A stretch of 64,000 nucleotides of DNA from an uncultured Prevotellaceae bacterium (lineage in GTDB: Bacteria; Bacteroidota; Bacteroidia; Bacteroidales; Bacteroidaceae): assembly GCA_900315075.1 (NCBI GenBank), contig OMXV01000010.1, forward strand, positions 33,285-97,284. Direction: 5' to 3'. Made by a program: the position numbers and the translations under genes. Of this stretch, positions 31,234 to 39,632 are shown piece after piece. A model generated the notes under the pieces. That model was given only the letters and a program-made list of their open reading frames with translations. It made no database searches and was not told where the DNA came from. How positions within the stretch are numbered: position 1 is the first letter of the stretch; each line of letters begins with the position of its first letter.

Positions 31234-33531
31234 TCAATTCTCCCTAATACTATCGGCAAAGTAACTCCAACCGTTTGCTTGGCGATAGGTGTCGAGTGAC
31301 CCCTTGGGAACGCAAATGACAGGCCACATAGCGAATAAGGTGGTAGTTCCATGCCACTCCGCAGGCACAGGTGACTCACAATAGACAGTGTCGATATTAC
31401 ATGAGAAAGCCCATTGTCCGATGTGCTTTACCTGACGGGGGATGATGAGTGAGCGCAGATAAAAACCCGTGAACGGCTCATCCGACATTTTATCGACACT
31501 ACGTGGAAAGAATGCCTTGTTGCTGCCACTTACCATTGTGTTGGTGGCCGTCTCGATGATGGCATTGCACTGCTCGCGACTGTCATAGACAGGGTTGTCG
31601 TCGCTTACCACTACCTTTTGCAACCGAGAGTTGTAATTGAACGCACTGGCAGCGATAAAAGTGACACTTGCGGGAATGTATATCTCCTCCAGGTCACAAC
31701 GCTGAAAGGCATAACTCTCAATTCGTTCCAACTGTTCAGGAAGGGTAATGGACTGTAAAGAAAAACAATCATTAAAGGCATAACAGTCAATCTTCTTCAA
31801 TGACGAAGGCAGCGACACCGATTTCAGATTGACACATTCGTCGAAAGTGCTGCGCCCGAGTTCCGTGACACCCGTGAAAAACCTCAACTCATCGAAAGAC
31901 GCAATCATAGGATTCCCAGTGAAAGCGGTGCCAAGTGTCTGAACCACCTCCACCTCGTCGATAGACAGTTGACGGTCGCCGTCACGGTCCCATCGCTTGA
32001 CACAGATGTCATGTACCACGGGGTCGGCAAACTGGATATGGTCGGTCATCAGCGGAAACGCCGCACACCACTCCAACCATAGATGATAGTTGTAACTGGT
32101 GGTTTTCTTGTCAGCAGCGAATCTATTGGCTGTATCCAAGTCCATTCCACTATCTTTCAGTTTTTTCCCTCTCTGTAATTGGTCTATGCTGTATTTCGGC
32201 ACGAAAATGGTGGTGAGCCTCGGACAGTTGACAAAGGGTGTGCTCTCCTCGGTCATATTGTTTTGTGGCAGTCGCGATTCAAAGATTACCGTTTCGAGAC
32301 GGGGGCAGTCCTCCAAGAAGTGGTCGCCCAAGCCCGCCACCGTGCCGGGGAAAGTGAACCGCTCGATGGCCGTATGACGGAAGGCGTTGCTGCGGATGAA
32401 TCGCACAGTGCTCGGCAAGCGTACCGACTGCAAGGCGACGCAGTCGCGGAAGGCTCCGGCATCGATGGCCTCCAGCCCCGTGAAATATTCCAGTTCGTCG
32501 AACGTGCGGATGTCGGTGTCGCCAGTGAAGACATTCCCCAGGCTACCCACTGCCGCCGCCTCGACATAACTCAGTTCACCGTCGTGGTCGGTGTCCCACG
32601 CTGCCACACATTTCCGTTTGACGGCGGGGTCGGCGAAGCCGATAATCTCGTGGTTGAGGATGCGCAGTTGCAGTTGCTGCTCGGCGGCATCGCGCTGAAG
32701 GTGTGACACCTGCCAGACCAAAAAACCGATGATGCCTGCCACAAGGAGGGCTGAGGCGCCCCACAGCAGGTATTGACGGCGACGGCTGCTGAGATCCCCC
32801 AACAGTTCGTCCATCTGCTGGTAACGCTGGTCGAAGGGCTGCAGACAGCGCGCGATGATGCGGCGGTAGTTGCGACCTTTCAGTCCCATCTTCTGCATGA
32901 TGACACCCAAGGAGTAGATGTCGTTGCGCACGTCGGCCACTGCTGTCTGCATCTGCTCTGGAGCCATATACTGCATGGTGCCCGCCGGCTGTTTGAGGAT
33001 GGCATGGCTATTGGTGTCGGCGAGTCCGAAGTCGATGATTTTCACATAGTCGCCGTTGTGGGTAACCATGATGTTCGAGGGCTTCAGGTCGCGGTGTACC
33101 ACCTGCTGTGAGTGGATGTAGGCGATGCCCTCGGCAAGTTCGCGAAGAATGCGTCGCCGCTCCTGCTGTGAGGGGTTCTCGGCGAGATAGGCCTTCAGTG
33201 TGCGTCCGTCGATCCACTCTGCCACGATGCAGAGTGCTGGATCTCTGTCGGGAAGTTTCACCGTCTCAAGTCCCATCACTTGCATGACGGTCTGATGCTG
33301 CAACGACACGGCAATCTCAAATTCCTTACGAAACATCTGCTGATAGACGGGAAACGTGGCTTTTTGCTCCGTCAGGCACTTGAGCAGATACCATCGCCCG
33401 TAACGCTGGGCCTTGTAGAGGTCGCAAATTCCTTCACGTGAGGGTAACTGCTCCACATCGATGAAGTCGGAACTGATACCCTCGTAGTCGTCCACGAGAA
33501 ATTTGGAGGAACTGTTGTCAGAGTCGTTCAT
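31234..33531 (-). CDS. Hanks-type Ser/Thr kinase fused to an EF-hand/LRR ectodomain
   Basis: A 765-residue membrane kinase. Cytoplasmic kinase domain at about 25-245: Lys51 in YLLKCL, HRDLKPSN at 146-153, DFG at 167-169 and MAPEQ at 189-193 are intact, while the glycine-rich loop is poor (SREGICDLYK). One membrane helix lies at about 254-275. The outside part has two tandem modules, each with FADPxV, a canonical EF-hand loop (DTDHDGELSYVE at 313-324; DRDGDRQLSIDE at 515-526), FTGxxxxxxFDELxxFTG and BspA-type LRRs. The ectodomain shares YDSRxxCNAIIETxxNT with the BspA-like protein at 27959. It is probably a receptor that senses calcium or a surface ligand and phosphorylates cytoplasmic targets. 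Its N-terminus has no signal peptide, so the kinase half stays inside. Confidence 0.85.
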   Translation of the reverse strand: MNDSDNSSSKFLVDDYEGISSDFIDVEQLPSREGICDLYKAQRYGRWYLLKCLTEQKATFPVYQQMFRKEFEIAVSLQHQTVMQVMGLETVKLPDRDPALCIVAEWIDGRTLKAYLAENPSQQERRRILRELAEGIAYIHSQQVVHRDLKPSNIMVTHNGDYVKIIDFGLADTNSHAILKQPAGTMQYMAPEQMQTAVADVRNDIYSLGVIMQKMGLKGRNYRRIIARCLQPFDQRYQQMDELLGDLSSRRRQYLLWGASALLVAGIIGFLVWQVSHLQRDAAEQQLQLRILNHEIIGFADPAVKRKCVAAWDTDHDGELSYVEAAAVGSLGNVFTGDTDIRTFDELEYFTGLEAIDAGAFRDCVALQSVRLPSTVRFIRSNAFRHTAIERFTFPGTVAGLGDHFLEDCPRLETVIFESRLPQNNMTEESTPFVNCPRLTTIFVPKYSIDQLQRGKKLKDSGMDLDTANRFAADKKTTSYNYHLWLEWCAAFPLMTDHIQFADPVVHDICVKRWDRDGDRQLSIDEVEVVQTLGTAFTGNPMIASFDELRFFTGVTELGRSTFDECVNLKSVSLPSSLKKIDCYAFNDCFSLQSITLPEQLERIESYAFQRCDLEEIYIPASVTFIAASAFNYNSRLQKVVVSDDNPVYDSREQCNAIIETATNTMVSGSNKAFFPRSVDKMSDEPFTGFYLRSLIIPRQVKHIGQWAFSCNIDTVYCESPVPAEWHGTTTLFAMWPVICVPKGSLDTYRQANGWSYFADSIREN

Positions 33532-33703
33532 GAATTTGAGATTTTTACTTTGTTTTCTTTATCGTCACGAATTGATAGAATTTTAGAATTATTGCTTAAT
33601 CAACTAATGCGCTAATTCTTGATGAATTTGAGATTTTTTTGTCATACACGAATGCATGAATTGTTGGATGATGCTTCGCATCTAATTATCATGAACATGA
33701 AGT

Positions 33704-33731
33704 CGGACATACACGGGGTATGTCCCTACGG
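33704..33731 (-). repeat. REP-like element, copy C (single half)
   Basis: One half-element reading GTAGGGACATACC...TGTCCG on the minus strand. The TAG stop of the 33726-34331 gene is its second to fourth bases. No second inverted half is present. The rest of the gap to the kinase gene (33532-33703) has only a partial ATGCTTCGCAT repeat and AT-rich sequence. Confidence 0.75.
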
Positions 33732-34331
33732 ATGACTCTTCTCATAGCGGATGCCTCCCTTCATGCCACAGACATAATTGAATGGGGGACGACCAGCCTG
33801 ACAGAGATTCTTCAGATAGAGCGGTTCACCATTGATGAAGACATTGCAACTGAAAGTATCACCAGGCTGCAGACGAGTCATCTCCGATGCGGTCACCACA
33901 AACTGAAAGTTGCCGAGATAGCGGACATGACAGACCCTGCCAGGAGCCCAGTAGAGTGTGATTTCGTCATCGATGTTGATGTCCTTGTCCACGTCAAGAT
34001 GCTCGCTGAGGACAGGGTTGCTGGGAGGAGTGTCGCCCTTTGGCTGATGCTGGCAGAAACCACCGAAATCGGAGTAGCCCAGGAACAGTGCTAAGGTGTT
34101 GAGGGTACGGGCGCTGGGAGCATAGTCGGACTGCACTTTGCCCCACAGGCGCTTGAGTGTGGTGGCACTGAGCAATTCATGCGTGCGGGTGTAAATCACA
34201 TCGACCAAAAAGTCGAAGTCTGCCTGTGTTATCATCTTACGATGAATCGACTGTTCCACTGCCATGCACAAAGTCTCATACCATTGTGTCTCCTCGCCGG
34301 GATTTGTTGCTTCTTTGTCTTGTTTAGTCAT
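33726..34331 (-). CDS. Small HTH-like protein with beta-rich C-terminus
   Basis: A 201-residue soluble protein. The N-terminal half contains LLSATTLKRLWGKVQSDYAP then SARTLNTLALFLGYSDFGGF, a helical segment found at the start of many uncharacterised Bacteroidetes proteins and resembling an XRE-type HTH. The C-terminal half is beta-rich (ITLYWAPGRVCHVRYLGNFQF) with no recognised domain. It lies upstream of the kinase gene in the same orientation, 194 bases apart, so it may regulate or partner with it. Its stop codon comes from REP-like copy C. Confidence 0.6.
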   Translation of the reverse strand: MTKQDKEATNPGEETQWYETLCMAVEQSIHRKMITQADFDFLVDVIYTRTHELLSATTLKRLWGKVQSDYAPSARTLNTLALFLGYSDFGGFCQHQPKGDTPPSNPVLSEHLDVDKDINIDDEITLYWAPGRVCHVRYLGNFQFVVTASEMTRLQPGDTFSCNVFINGEPLYLKNLCQAGRPPFNYVCGMKGGIRYEKSHP

Positions 34332-34379
34332 GAGGGTAGGGATTGGTAGGAATAGTATCTATAGTGACTATAATAGTAT

Positions 34380-36152
34380 TTATATTTCTAATGGTTGGCA
34401 GGCGTTGCGGAGCCATTCTGTTTCCTCGGCAGTCAGGTAGGGGGAGAGGCGTTGGAAGACAGTTTGGTGGTAGTCGTTGAGCCACTGGATTTCCTCGTCG
34501 GTCATCAAGGATTTGATGATGGGTTTTTGGTCGATGGGGCAAAGGGTGAGCGTCTCAAATTGTAGGAATTCCCCCATTTCAGTCTTCATATAGGGGGTGA
34601 TGAGCAAGGTGTTCTCTATTCTCACGCCAAATTCATTCTCGATGTAGATGCCCGGTTCGTCGGTGACAGTCATGCCAGCTATCAGCGGAGCGGGCCACCA
34701 TTCCTGGCGTATCTGATGCGGACCTTCATGCACATTGAGATACGCCCCCACCCCATGCCCTGTCCCATGCATGAAGTTCAGTCCCGCTTTCCAAAGGTCG
34801 CGACGCGCCACAGCATCAAGCTGAGACCCACAAGCTCCGGAGGGGAATTTCAGCAGTTGCAACTGGATATGACCTTTCAGCACCAAGGTATAAACCTCCC
34901 GCTCACGGTCGGTGAGTTCTCCCAATGCGATGGTACGGGTGATGTCGGTGGTACCATCAAGATATTGCCCTCCAGAGTCGAGCAACAGGAAACTTTTCGC
35001 TTGCAATGGGATGTCTGTCTCTGGAGTAGCCTCATAGTGTACGATGGCCCCATGCGCTCCGTATGCAGCAATCGTATCAAAAGAATTTCCTCGGAACAGG
35101 GGGCTTTCTGCTCGGAGAGCCGTCAGTCGTTCATCGATAGAGATTTCCGTCTCGATGCCCTCATCTACTCTCTGCTGTAGTTGACAAAGGAATTTCACCA
35201 TTGCCACACCATCACGGGTCATTGCCCGTCGGTATCCTTCTATCTCCGCCCCATTTTTTACGGCTTTCATTGCGGGGATGGGAGATTTCGCAGCCAACTG
35301 TTTCCCTTTAACAATATTATATAAGGTATAGTTTACCTTTTCTGGGTCCATTAAAATGGGCTTTACGTCAAGTAAAGAGAGGCTTTGTGCCACACTGTCG
35401 TATGGTTCGACTGCCACTTTCTCTCTTTGCAAATATTCGGCCACCTCGGGAGTAATCTTATTGTCGTCGGCGAAAAGAATGACACGATCCATCGTTATTA
35501 ACAGATAGGAGACAAAGACCGGGTTGCAATGCACATCACTACCTCTAAGGTTCAGCGTCCATGCAATGTCATCGAGAGCTGCCACGAACAAAGCCTGCGC
35601 ATGAGCATCGGTCATCGCCTTGCGAATACGAGCAAGTTTCGAGGTTGTCGTCTCACCCGCATATTCCAGCGGCTGCAATACGATAGGATGATTGGGGACA
35701 ACAGGACGGTCGGTCCAAAGAGTCTCTAAAGGATTGGCATCGGTCACTAAAACAAACATACCAAGCTGCTGTAGCTCATCTCGCAGGTTTTCCACAAATG
35801 AGGAAGAATTGACCATCCCGTCGAGACCAACTCTTCCCATACCAAGGGTTGTGGCAAGCCACTCAGCAATGGATGGTGTCTCGGGCATCCGCTCACGCAT
35901 CAAGGTAAACCCCGTCCCCTCCAATTGTTTGGCGGCAGCAATGAAATAACGTGAGTCTGTCCAAAGGGCCGCATCATGGGTGGTCACCACCGCAGTGCCA
36001 GCCGAGCCATCAAAACCAGAAATCCATTCACGTCCCTTCCAATGGTCGGGGACATATTCACCATTATGTGGGTCGGTACTTGGGAAGATGAATGCATCTA
36101 TTCCCTGCTGTTGCATCCATGTGCGTAAAGCGTTTAATCGTTGAGGAATCAT
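34380..36152 (-). CDS. pepP: Xaa-Pro aminopeptidase (M24B)
   Basis: A 590-residue cytoplasmic metallopeptidase that removes N-terminal residues before proline. It is the long three-domain form: two creatinase-like N-terminal domains (about 1-300) and a pita-bread catalytic domain (about 310-530). Metal ligands are visible in LLLDSGGQYLDGTTDITRT (two Asp), MHGTGHGVG (His) and TDEPGIYIE (Glu). A further Glu follows in RIENTLL, and a C-terminal extension is present as in eukaryotic APP1-like enzymes. It lies 48 bases upstream of the HTH-like gene on the same strand. Confidence 0.92.
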   Translation of the reverse strand: MIPQRLNALRTWMQQQGIDAFIFPSTDPHNGEYVPDHWKGREWISGFDGSAGTAVVTTHDAALWTDSRYFIAAAKQLEGTGFTLMRERMPETPSIAEWLATTLGMGRVGLDGMVNSSSFVENLRDELQQLGMFVLVTDANPLETLWTDRPVVPNHPIVLQPLEYAGETTTSKLARIRKAMTDAHAQALFVAALDDIAWTLNLRGSDVHCNPVFVSYLLITMDRVILFADDNKITPEVAEYLQREKVAVEPYDSVAQSLSLLDVKPILMDPEKVNYTLYNIVKGKQLAAKSPIPAMKAVKNGAEIEGYRRAMTRDGVAMVKFLCQLQQRVDEGIETEISIDERLTALRAESPLFRGNSFDTIAAYGAHGAIVHYEATPETDIPLQAKSFLLLDSGGQYLDGTTDITRTIALGELTDREREVYTLVLKGHIQLQLLKFPSGACGSQLDAVARRDLWKAGLNFMHGTGHGVGAYLNVHEGPHQIRQEWWPAPLIAGMTVTDEPGIYIENEFGVRIENTLLITPYMKTEMGEFLQFETLTLCPIDQKPIIKSLMTDEEIQWLNDYHQTVFQRLSPYLTAEETEWLRNACQPLEI

Positions 36153-36157
36153 ATTTG

Positions 36158-36340
36158 AGGAGTTTAGACAATATCATTGAAGATTGAAGATTGAAAATTG
36201 AAAATTGAAAATTATGCTTCGCATGAATTATCGGCTGCATCTCAGCAATTGAAGCGAGCTTCATTGCATTCGATTTGCACGATATTTGAAGATTGAAATG
36301 GGACTAAAGTATAAGGTCTAAAGCCTAAAGCCTAAAGTCT
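36158..36340 (+). repeat. left inverted repeat flanking the GH51 gene
   Basis: The segment contains heptamer runs (ATTGAAG/ATTGAAA, 36176-36212), the ATGCTTCGCATGAATTATCG block and two exact 22-base matches to the right copy in inverted orientation (36251-36272 versus 38561-38582; 36289-36310 versus 38523-38544). It occupies nearly all of the gap between pepP and the GH51 promoter. Confidence 0.75.
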
Positions 36341-36375
36341 GATGTTGCAAAGATACTAAAAAAATTCATGTTTCC

Positions 36376-36406
36376 TTTGCTATATGGGAAAAACTTGTTA
36401 TTTTTG
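36376..36406 (+). promoter_or_regulatory. promoter of the GH51 gene
   Basis: TTTG (36376-36379) and TATTTTTG (36399-36406) with 19-base spacing. The start of transcription would be near 36413, downstream of the in-frame ATG at 36368, which supports the ATG at 36455 as the real start. Confidence 0.7.
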
Positions 36407-36454
36407 CGGAAACAACAAAAAAGCATAGAAAATCAACCTAACAACCACAATAAC

Positions 36455-38473
36455 ATGCAAAAAATCAAAAAACTGCTATTCTGCGCCACATTCTTGCTGG
36501 CTGCGCTGCCATCATTGGCACAGGAAAACGTAATCACTGTCAACACCAAGAAAGTTGGTGCCCCCATTCAACCCACCATGTATGGTATCTTCTTTGAAGA
36601 CATCAACTTCGCTGCCGATGGTGGACTCTATGGAGAGCTGCTCAAAAACCGTTCCTTCGAATTCACTCCCGACCACTTGATGGGATGGCATGCCTTTGGA
36701 CGTGTAGAAGTCAGAAATGACGGGCCTTTCGACAAAAACCCCCATTATGTACGTCTGAGTTCCGCCGGCCACCGTGACCTGTGGACAGGACTTCAGAACG
36801 AAGGCTATTTCGGTATTGGTTTGGAGAAAGATGCGGAATACAGGTTTTCCGTCTGGGCACGTGTTCCCGATGGCAAACCGTCAAAACTGTGGATACAGTT
36901 TGTTGACCAGAATACCATGGCCGAGCACCAGGAGTTCACCAACACAGATTTGACCATCGACTCACGTGAATGGAAGAAATACACCGTCAACATCAAGAGT
37001 CCACGTACAATCGCAAAAGCCGAACTGCGACTCTACCTTGTCGATGACAACCGTCGTTCTGGCCGTGGCACCGTGGATTTGGAGCATATCTCACTTTTCC
37101 CTGTTGACACATGGCAAGGACATGAGAATGGTCTCCGCTGCGATGTGGCACAGGCACTCTACGACCTGCATCCTGGTGTCTTCCGCTTTCCTGGCGGCTG
37201 TATCGTCGAAGGTACCACCCTCGACCTGCGCTACCAATGGAAAAACACTGTAGGTCCTGTGGAGAACCGCCCGATTAACAAAAACCGTTGGGAGAACACT
37301 TTTACCTACCGCTACTATGCCGACTATTTCCAGAGCTATGGACTGGGATTCTTTGAATACTTCCAGTTGGCTGAGGAAATCGGTGCCGAGCCACTGCCCG
37401 TGCTCAACGTAGGTATGGCCTGTCAGTTCCAAAATGATGACGATAGTGCCCACGCACCCGCCACACAAGAAGGTTTACAGCAGTTCATCGACGACTGTAT
37501 CGACCTCATCGACTTTGCCAATGGCGACCCCGCCAACAACAAATGGGCTAAGCTACGTGCCGATATGGGGCATCCAGCACCCTTCAACATGAAATTCCTC
37601 GCCATCGGCAACGAGCAATGGGAGCAACCCTACTTCGACCGTCTGGCCATCATCGCCCCCGCTGTGCGCAAGGTGCATCCAGAAATCAAACTCGTAGGAA
37701 CCAGCGGCCCTAATGCCGAGGACGACAAGTTTGAGCACGGATGGGCAGCCATGCGACAATTGAAGGCCGACCTGGTGGATGAGCATTACTATCGCAATGT
37801 GCAATGGTATAAAGACTGGATGAACCGCTACAACAACTACGACCGCAAGGGTCCAAAGGTGTTCGCCGGCGAATGGGCATGCCACGACAGCGGCAAGAAA
37901 TGGAACCATGCTGGAGCAAGTATCTATGAGGCTGCCTTCATGACCAACCTAGAGCGCAATGCCGACGTGGTACATATCTCTGCATACGCCCCTCTCTTCG
38001 CTCATGTGGATGGCTGGCAATGGCGTCCCGACCTCATTTGGTACGACAATCTCAACACCGCCCGCACAGCATCCTATTATGTCCAACAGATGTATATGCA
38101 GAACAAAGGCACCAACGTACTGCCCACCACCATCAGTCTCAACGGTGGAAAGGCTGTTTCCAACCCTGTCCCAAAGGGTGAGGATGGTGTGTTCGCATCA
38201 TCAGTTATCGACAAACAGAAGAATGAAATCATCGTCAAAGTCATCAACACCACAGGAAGTGCCAAATCGGTACTCATCGACCTGAAAGGCTCTGCCAAAC
38301 TCAGCGGTACCGCAGAGGTTATCACCCTCGATTGTTCCGACTACGACGCTGACAATATGCCTGGTCAGCCTGAAAAAGTTAGACCTGTCAATAGCACTGT
38401 CGCAGTAGAGAATGGCAAAATCTCCACCACTGTGCCCGGTAAAAACTTCAAGCTGTTTAAGGTGAAATATTGA
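36455..38473 (+). CDS. GH51 alpha-L-arabinofuranosidase, secreted
   Basis: A 672-residue exported glycosidase that releases arabinofuranose from arabinan or arabinoxylan. The signal peptide is MQKIKKLLFCATFLLAALPS-LAQ. An N-terminal carbohydrate-binding-like beta domain (about 60-210) precedes the GH51 barrel, with the acid/base Glu in FLAIGNEQWEQPYFD and the nucleophile Glu in VFAGEWACHD. A beta-sandwich C-terminal domain ends FKLFKVKY. It stands alone between inverted repeats rather than in a SusC/SusD locus. A GH43 enzyme that could act on similar substrates is at 60996. Confidence 0.88.
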   Translation: MQKIKKLLFCATFLLAALPSLAQENVITVNTKKVGAPIQPTMYGIFFEDINFAADGGLYGELLKNRSFEFTPDHLMGWHAFGRVEVRNDGPFDKNPHYVRLSSAGHRDLWTGLQNEGYFGIGLEKDAEYRFSVWARVPDGKPSKLWIQFVDQNTMAEHQEFTNTDLTIDSREWKKYTVNIKSPRTIAKAELRLYLVDDNRRSGRGTVDLEHISLFPVDTWQGHENGLRCDVAQALYDLHPGVFRFPGGCIVEGTTLDLRYQWKNTVGPVENRPINKNRWENTFTYRYYADYFQSYGLGFFEYFQLAEEIGAEPLPVLNVGMACQFQNDDDSAHAPATQEGLQQFIDDCIDLIDFANGDPANNKWAKLRADMGHPAPFNMKFLAIGNEQWEQPYFDRLAIIAPAVRKVHPEIKLVGTSGPNAEDDKFEHGWAAMRQLKADLVDEHYYRNVQWYKDWMNRYNNYDRKGPKVFAGEWACHDSGKKWNHAGASIYEAAFMTNLERNADVVHISAYAPLFAHVDGWQWRPDLIWYDNLNTARTASYYVQQMYMQNKGTNVLPTTISLNGGKAVSNPVPKGEDGVFASSVIDKQKNEIIVKVINTTGSAKSVLIDLKGSAKLSGTAEVITLDCSDYDADNMPGQPEKVRPVNSTVAVENGKISTTVPGKNFKLFKVKY

Positions 38474-38504
38474 TTTGAGTTTATAAGTTTTTTGTTTTTA
38501 GTTT

Positions 38505-38673
38505 TTAGACTTTAGACACTGGACTTTAGTCCCATTTCAATCTTTAAATATCGTGCCAGCCGAATGCAATGAAGCTCGCTTCTATTGCTGAGGTGTAGCC
38601 GATATTCATGCGATGCATAATTTTCAATCATCAATCTTCAATTTTCAATCATCAATCTTCAATTTTCAATATA
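38505..38673 (-). repeat. right inverted repeat flanking the GH51 gene
   Basis: Reverse-orientation counterpart of 36158-36340, starting 32 bases after the GH51 stop codon. It includes the exact 22-base matches at 38523-38544 and 38561-38582 and ends in TTCAATC/TTCAATTT heptamer runs. Confidence 0.75.
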
Positions 38674-38679
38674 ATTTCG

Positions 38680-38687
38680 TATATTTG
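38680..38687 (+). promoter_or_regulatory. -7 element ahead of the 38761 gene
   Basis: TATATTTG, 74 bases before the ATG at 38761 and directly after the right inverted repeat. The -33 element is unclear. Confidence 0.4.
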
Positions 38688-38760
38688 CAGCGAATTTCTG
38701 AGGATTAGACATAATACCATTGTCAGAATCAAAGCAATATATTAAATTCACCTTAAGAAA

Positions 38761-39573
38761 ATGAAAACGACACGTATTATCATCTCATTTTTCCTGATGC
38801 TTTTCACTTTGGGTGTTAGTGCTCAGGACAGTTACAGAGAAACATTCAAAGGCTACATGAAAGTAAATCCCAACCTGCAAGGTTTCTCATCCGACAAGAT
38901 GAGAACTGCCCTTCAGGGGATTAATTCATTACTGCTCCAGGACATGGAGGAGGATGAAGCCAACAAACTTACCAATCGTTACCTTGATGAGCAATTCATG
39001 GATGACATGATTGATTTGTTATTACCTACAATGAAAGAACATCTCACAGAGTCAGACCTCAAAGAGATGATTACCATTCTTTCTACGCCCGAAGCACTGT
39101 CATATACCAGTCACAACTTGGAATGGACTGACGCTTTCACAGAGAGTGTGTCAGAACCAATCCTTGAGGCTTCTAAAGCAGTTTCCTCAGGTAAGACTCC
39201 AGCCCCCATCAACATTGCCAGCAATATCAATAAGCAGTATGCTGAAAAATTTACCTTATTTGCAAATGAATCTGATTTGAAGAGTCAATTCAAAAAAGGT
39301 CTTGAAGTGGGTGCAGGACAATTGCCAGAGGAACTAACGACGTGGATAAACAATAATCTCACAAACATGATGATTAACAGTAGTTATGGCATTTTCACAG
39401 AAAAAGACATTGACTTCGGTATCAATCTTTTTAAAACACCTCTGTTTAAGAAAACTTTAAACGCCACAAACGCATTATTAGATGATCCTATGGCAATAGG
39501 CCTTTCTTTTATTACCAACTATCAGAAATGGCTTAAAAAGCAAGGTGTGGAAGTAGGTGACTTACCTTTCTAA
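38761..39573 (+). CDS. Exported helical protein, DUF2059-like
   Basis: A 270-residue protein with a signal peptide (MKTTRIIISFFLMLFTLGVS-AQ) and an all-helical body. The LLLPTMKEHLTESDLKEMIT segment followed by FYSTPEA-like ILSTPEALSY resembles the DUF2059 pattern, here with a second similar half (TTWINNNLTNMMIN...FTEKDIDFGINLFKTPLFKK). No catalytic motif is visible. It is 59 bases upstream of mdh on the same strand. Function unknown; periplasmic or surface location is inferred. Confidence 0.6.
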   Translation: MKTTRIIISFFLMLFTLGVSAQDSYRETFKGYMKVNPNLQGFSSDKMRTALQGINSLLLQDMEEDEANKLTNRYLDEQFMDDMIDLLLPTMKEHLTESDLKEMITILSTPEALSYTSHNLEWTDAFTESVSEPILEASKAVSSGKTPAPINIASNINKQYAEKFTLFANESDLKSQFKKGLEVGAGQLPEELTTWINNNLTNMMINSSYGIFTEKDIDFGINLFKTPLFKKTLNATNALLDDPMAIGLSFITNYQKWLKKQGVEVGDLPF

Positions 39574-39632
39574 CTTAAATTAGAATATAGACTTTTTTCA
39601 CTATCAACAACAAACAATAAACAAAAGCAATT

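Noticed and set aside
31046-31264. A 72-codon open frame on the plus strand
   Set aside because: Low-complexity ending in the ACTTGTCAACT repeats, no promoter spacing or RBS, overlaps the 3' end of the kinase gene.
22852-33731. CRISPR-like repeats
   Set aside because: The repeats are palindromic, only three, kilobases apart and without regular spacers; no cas genes are present.
36368-36454. Longer N-terminus for the GH51 enzyme
   Set aside because: It would start upstream of the predicted transcription start and place 29 residues before a standard signal peptide.
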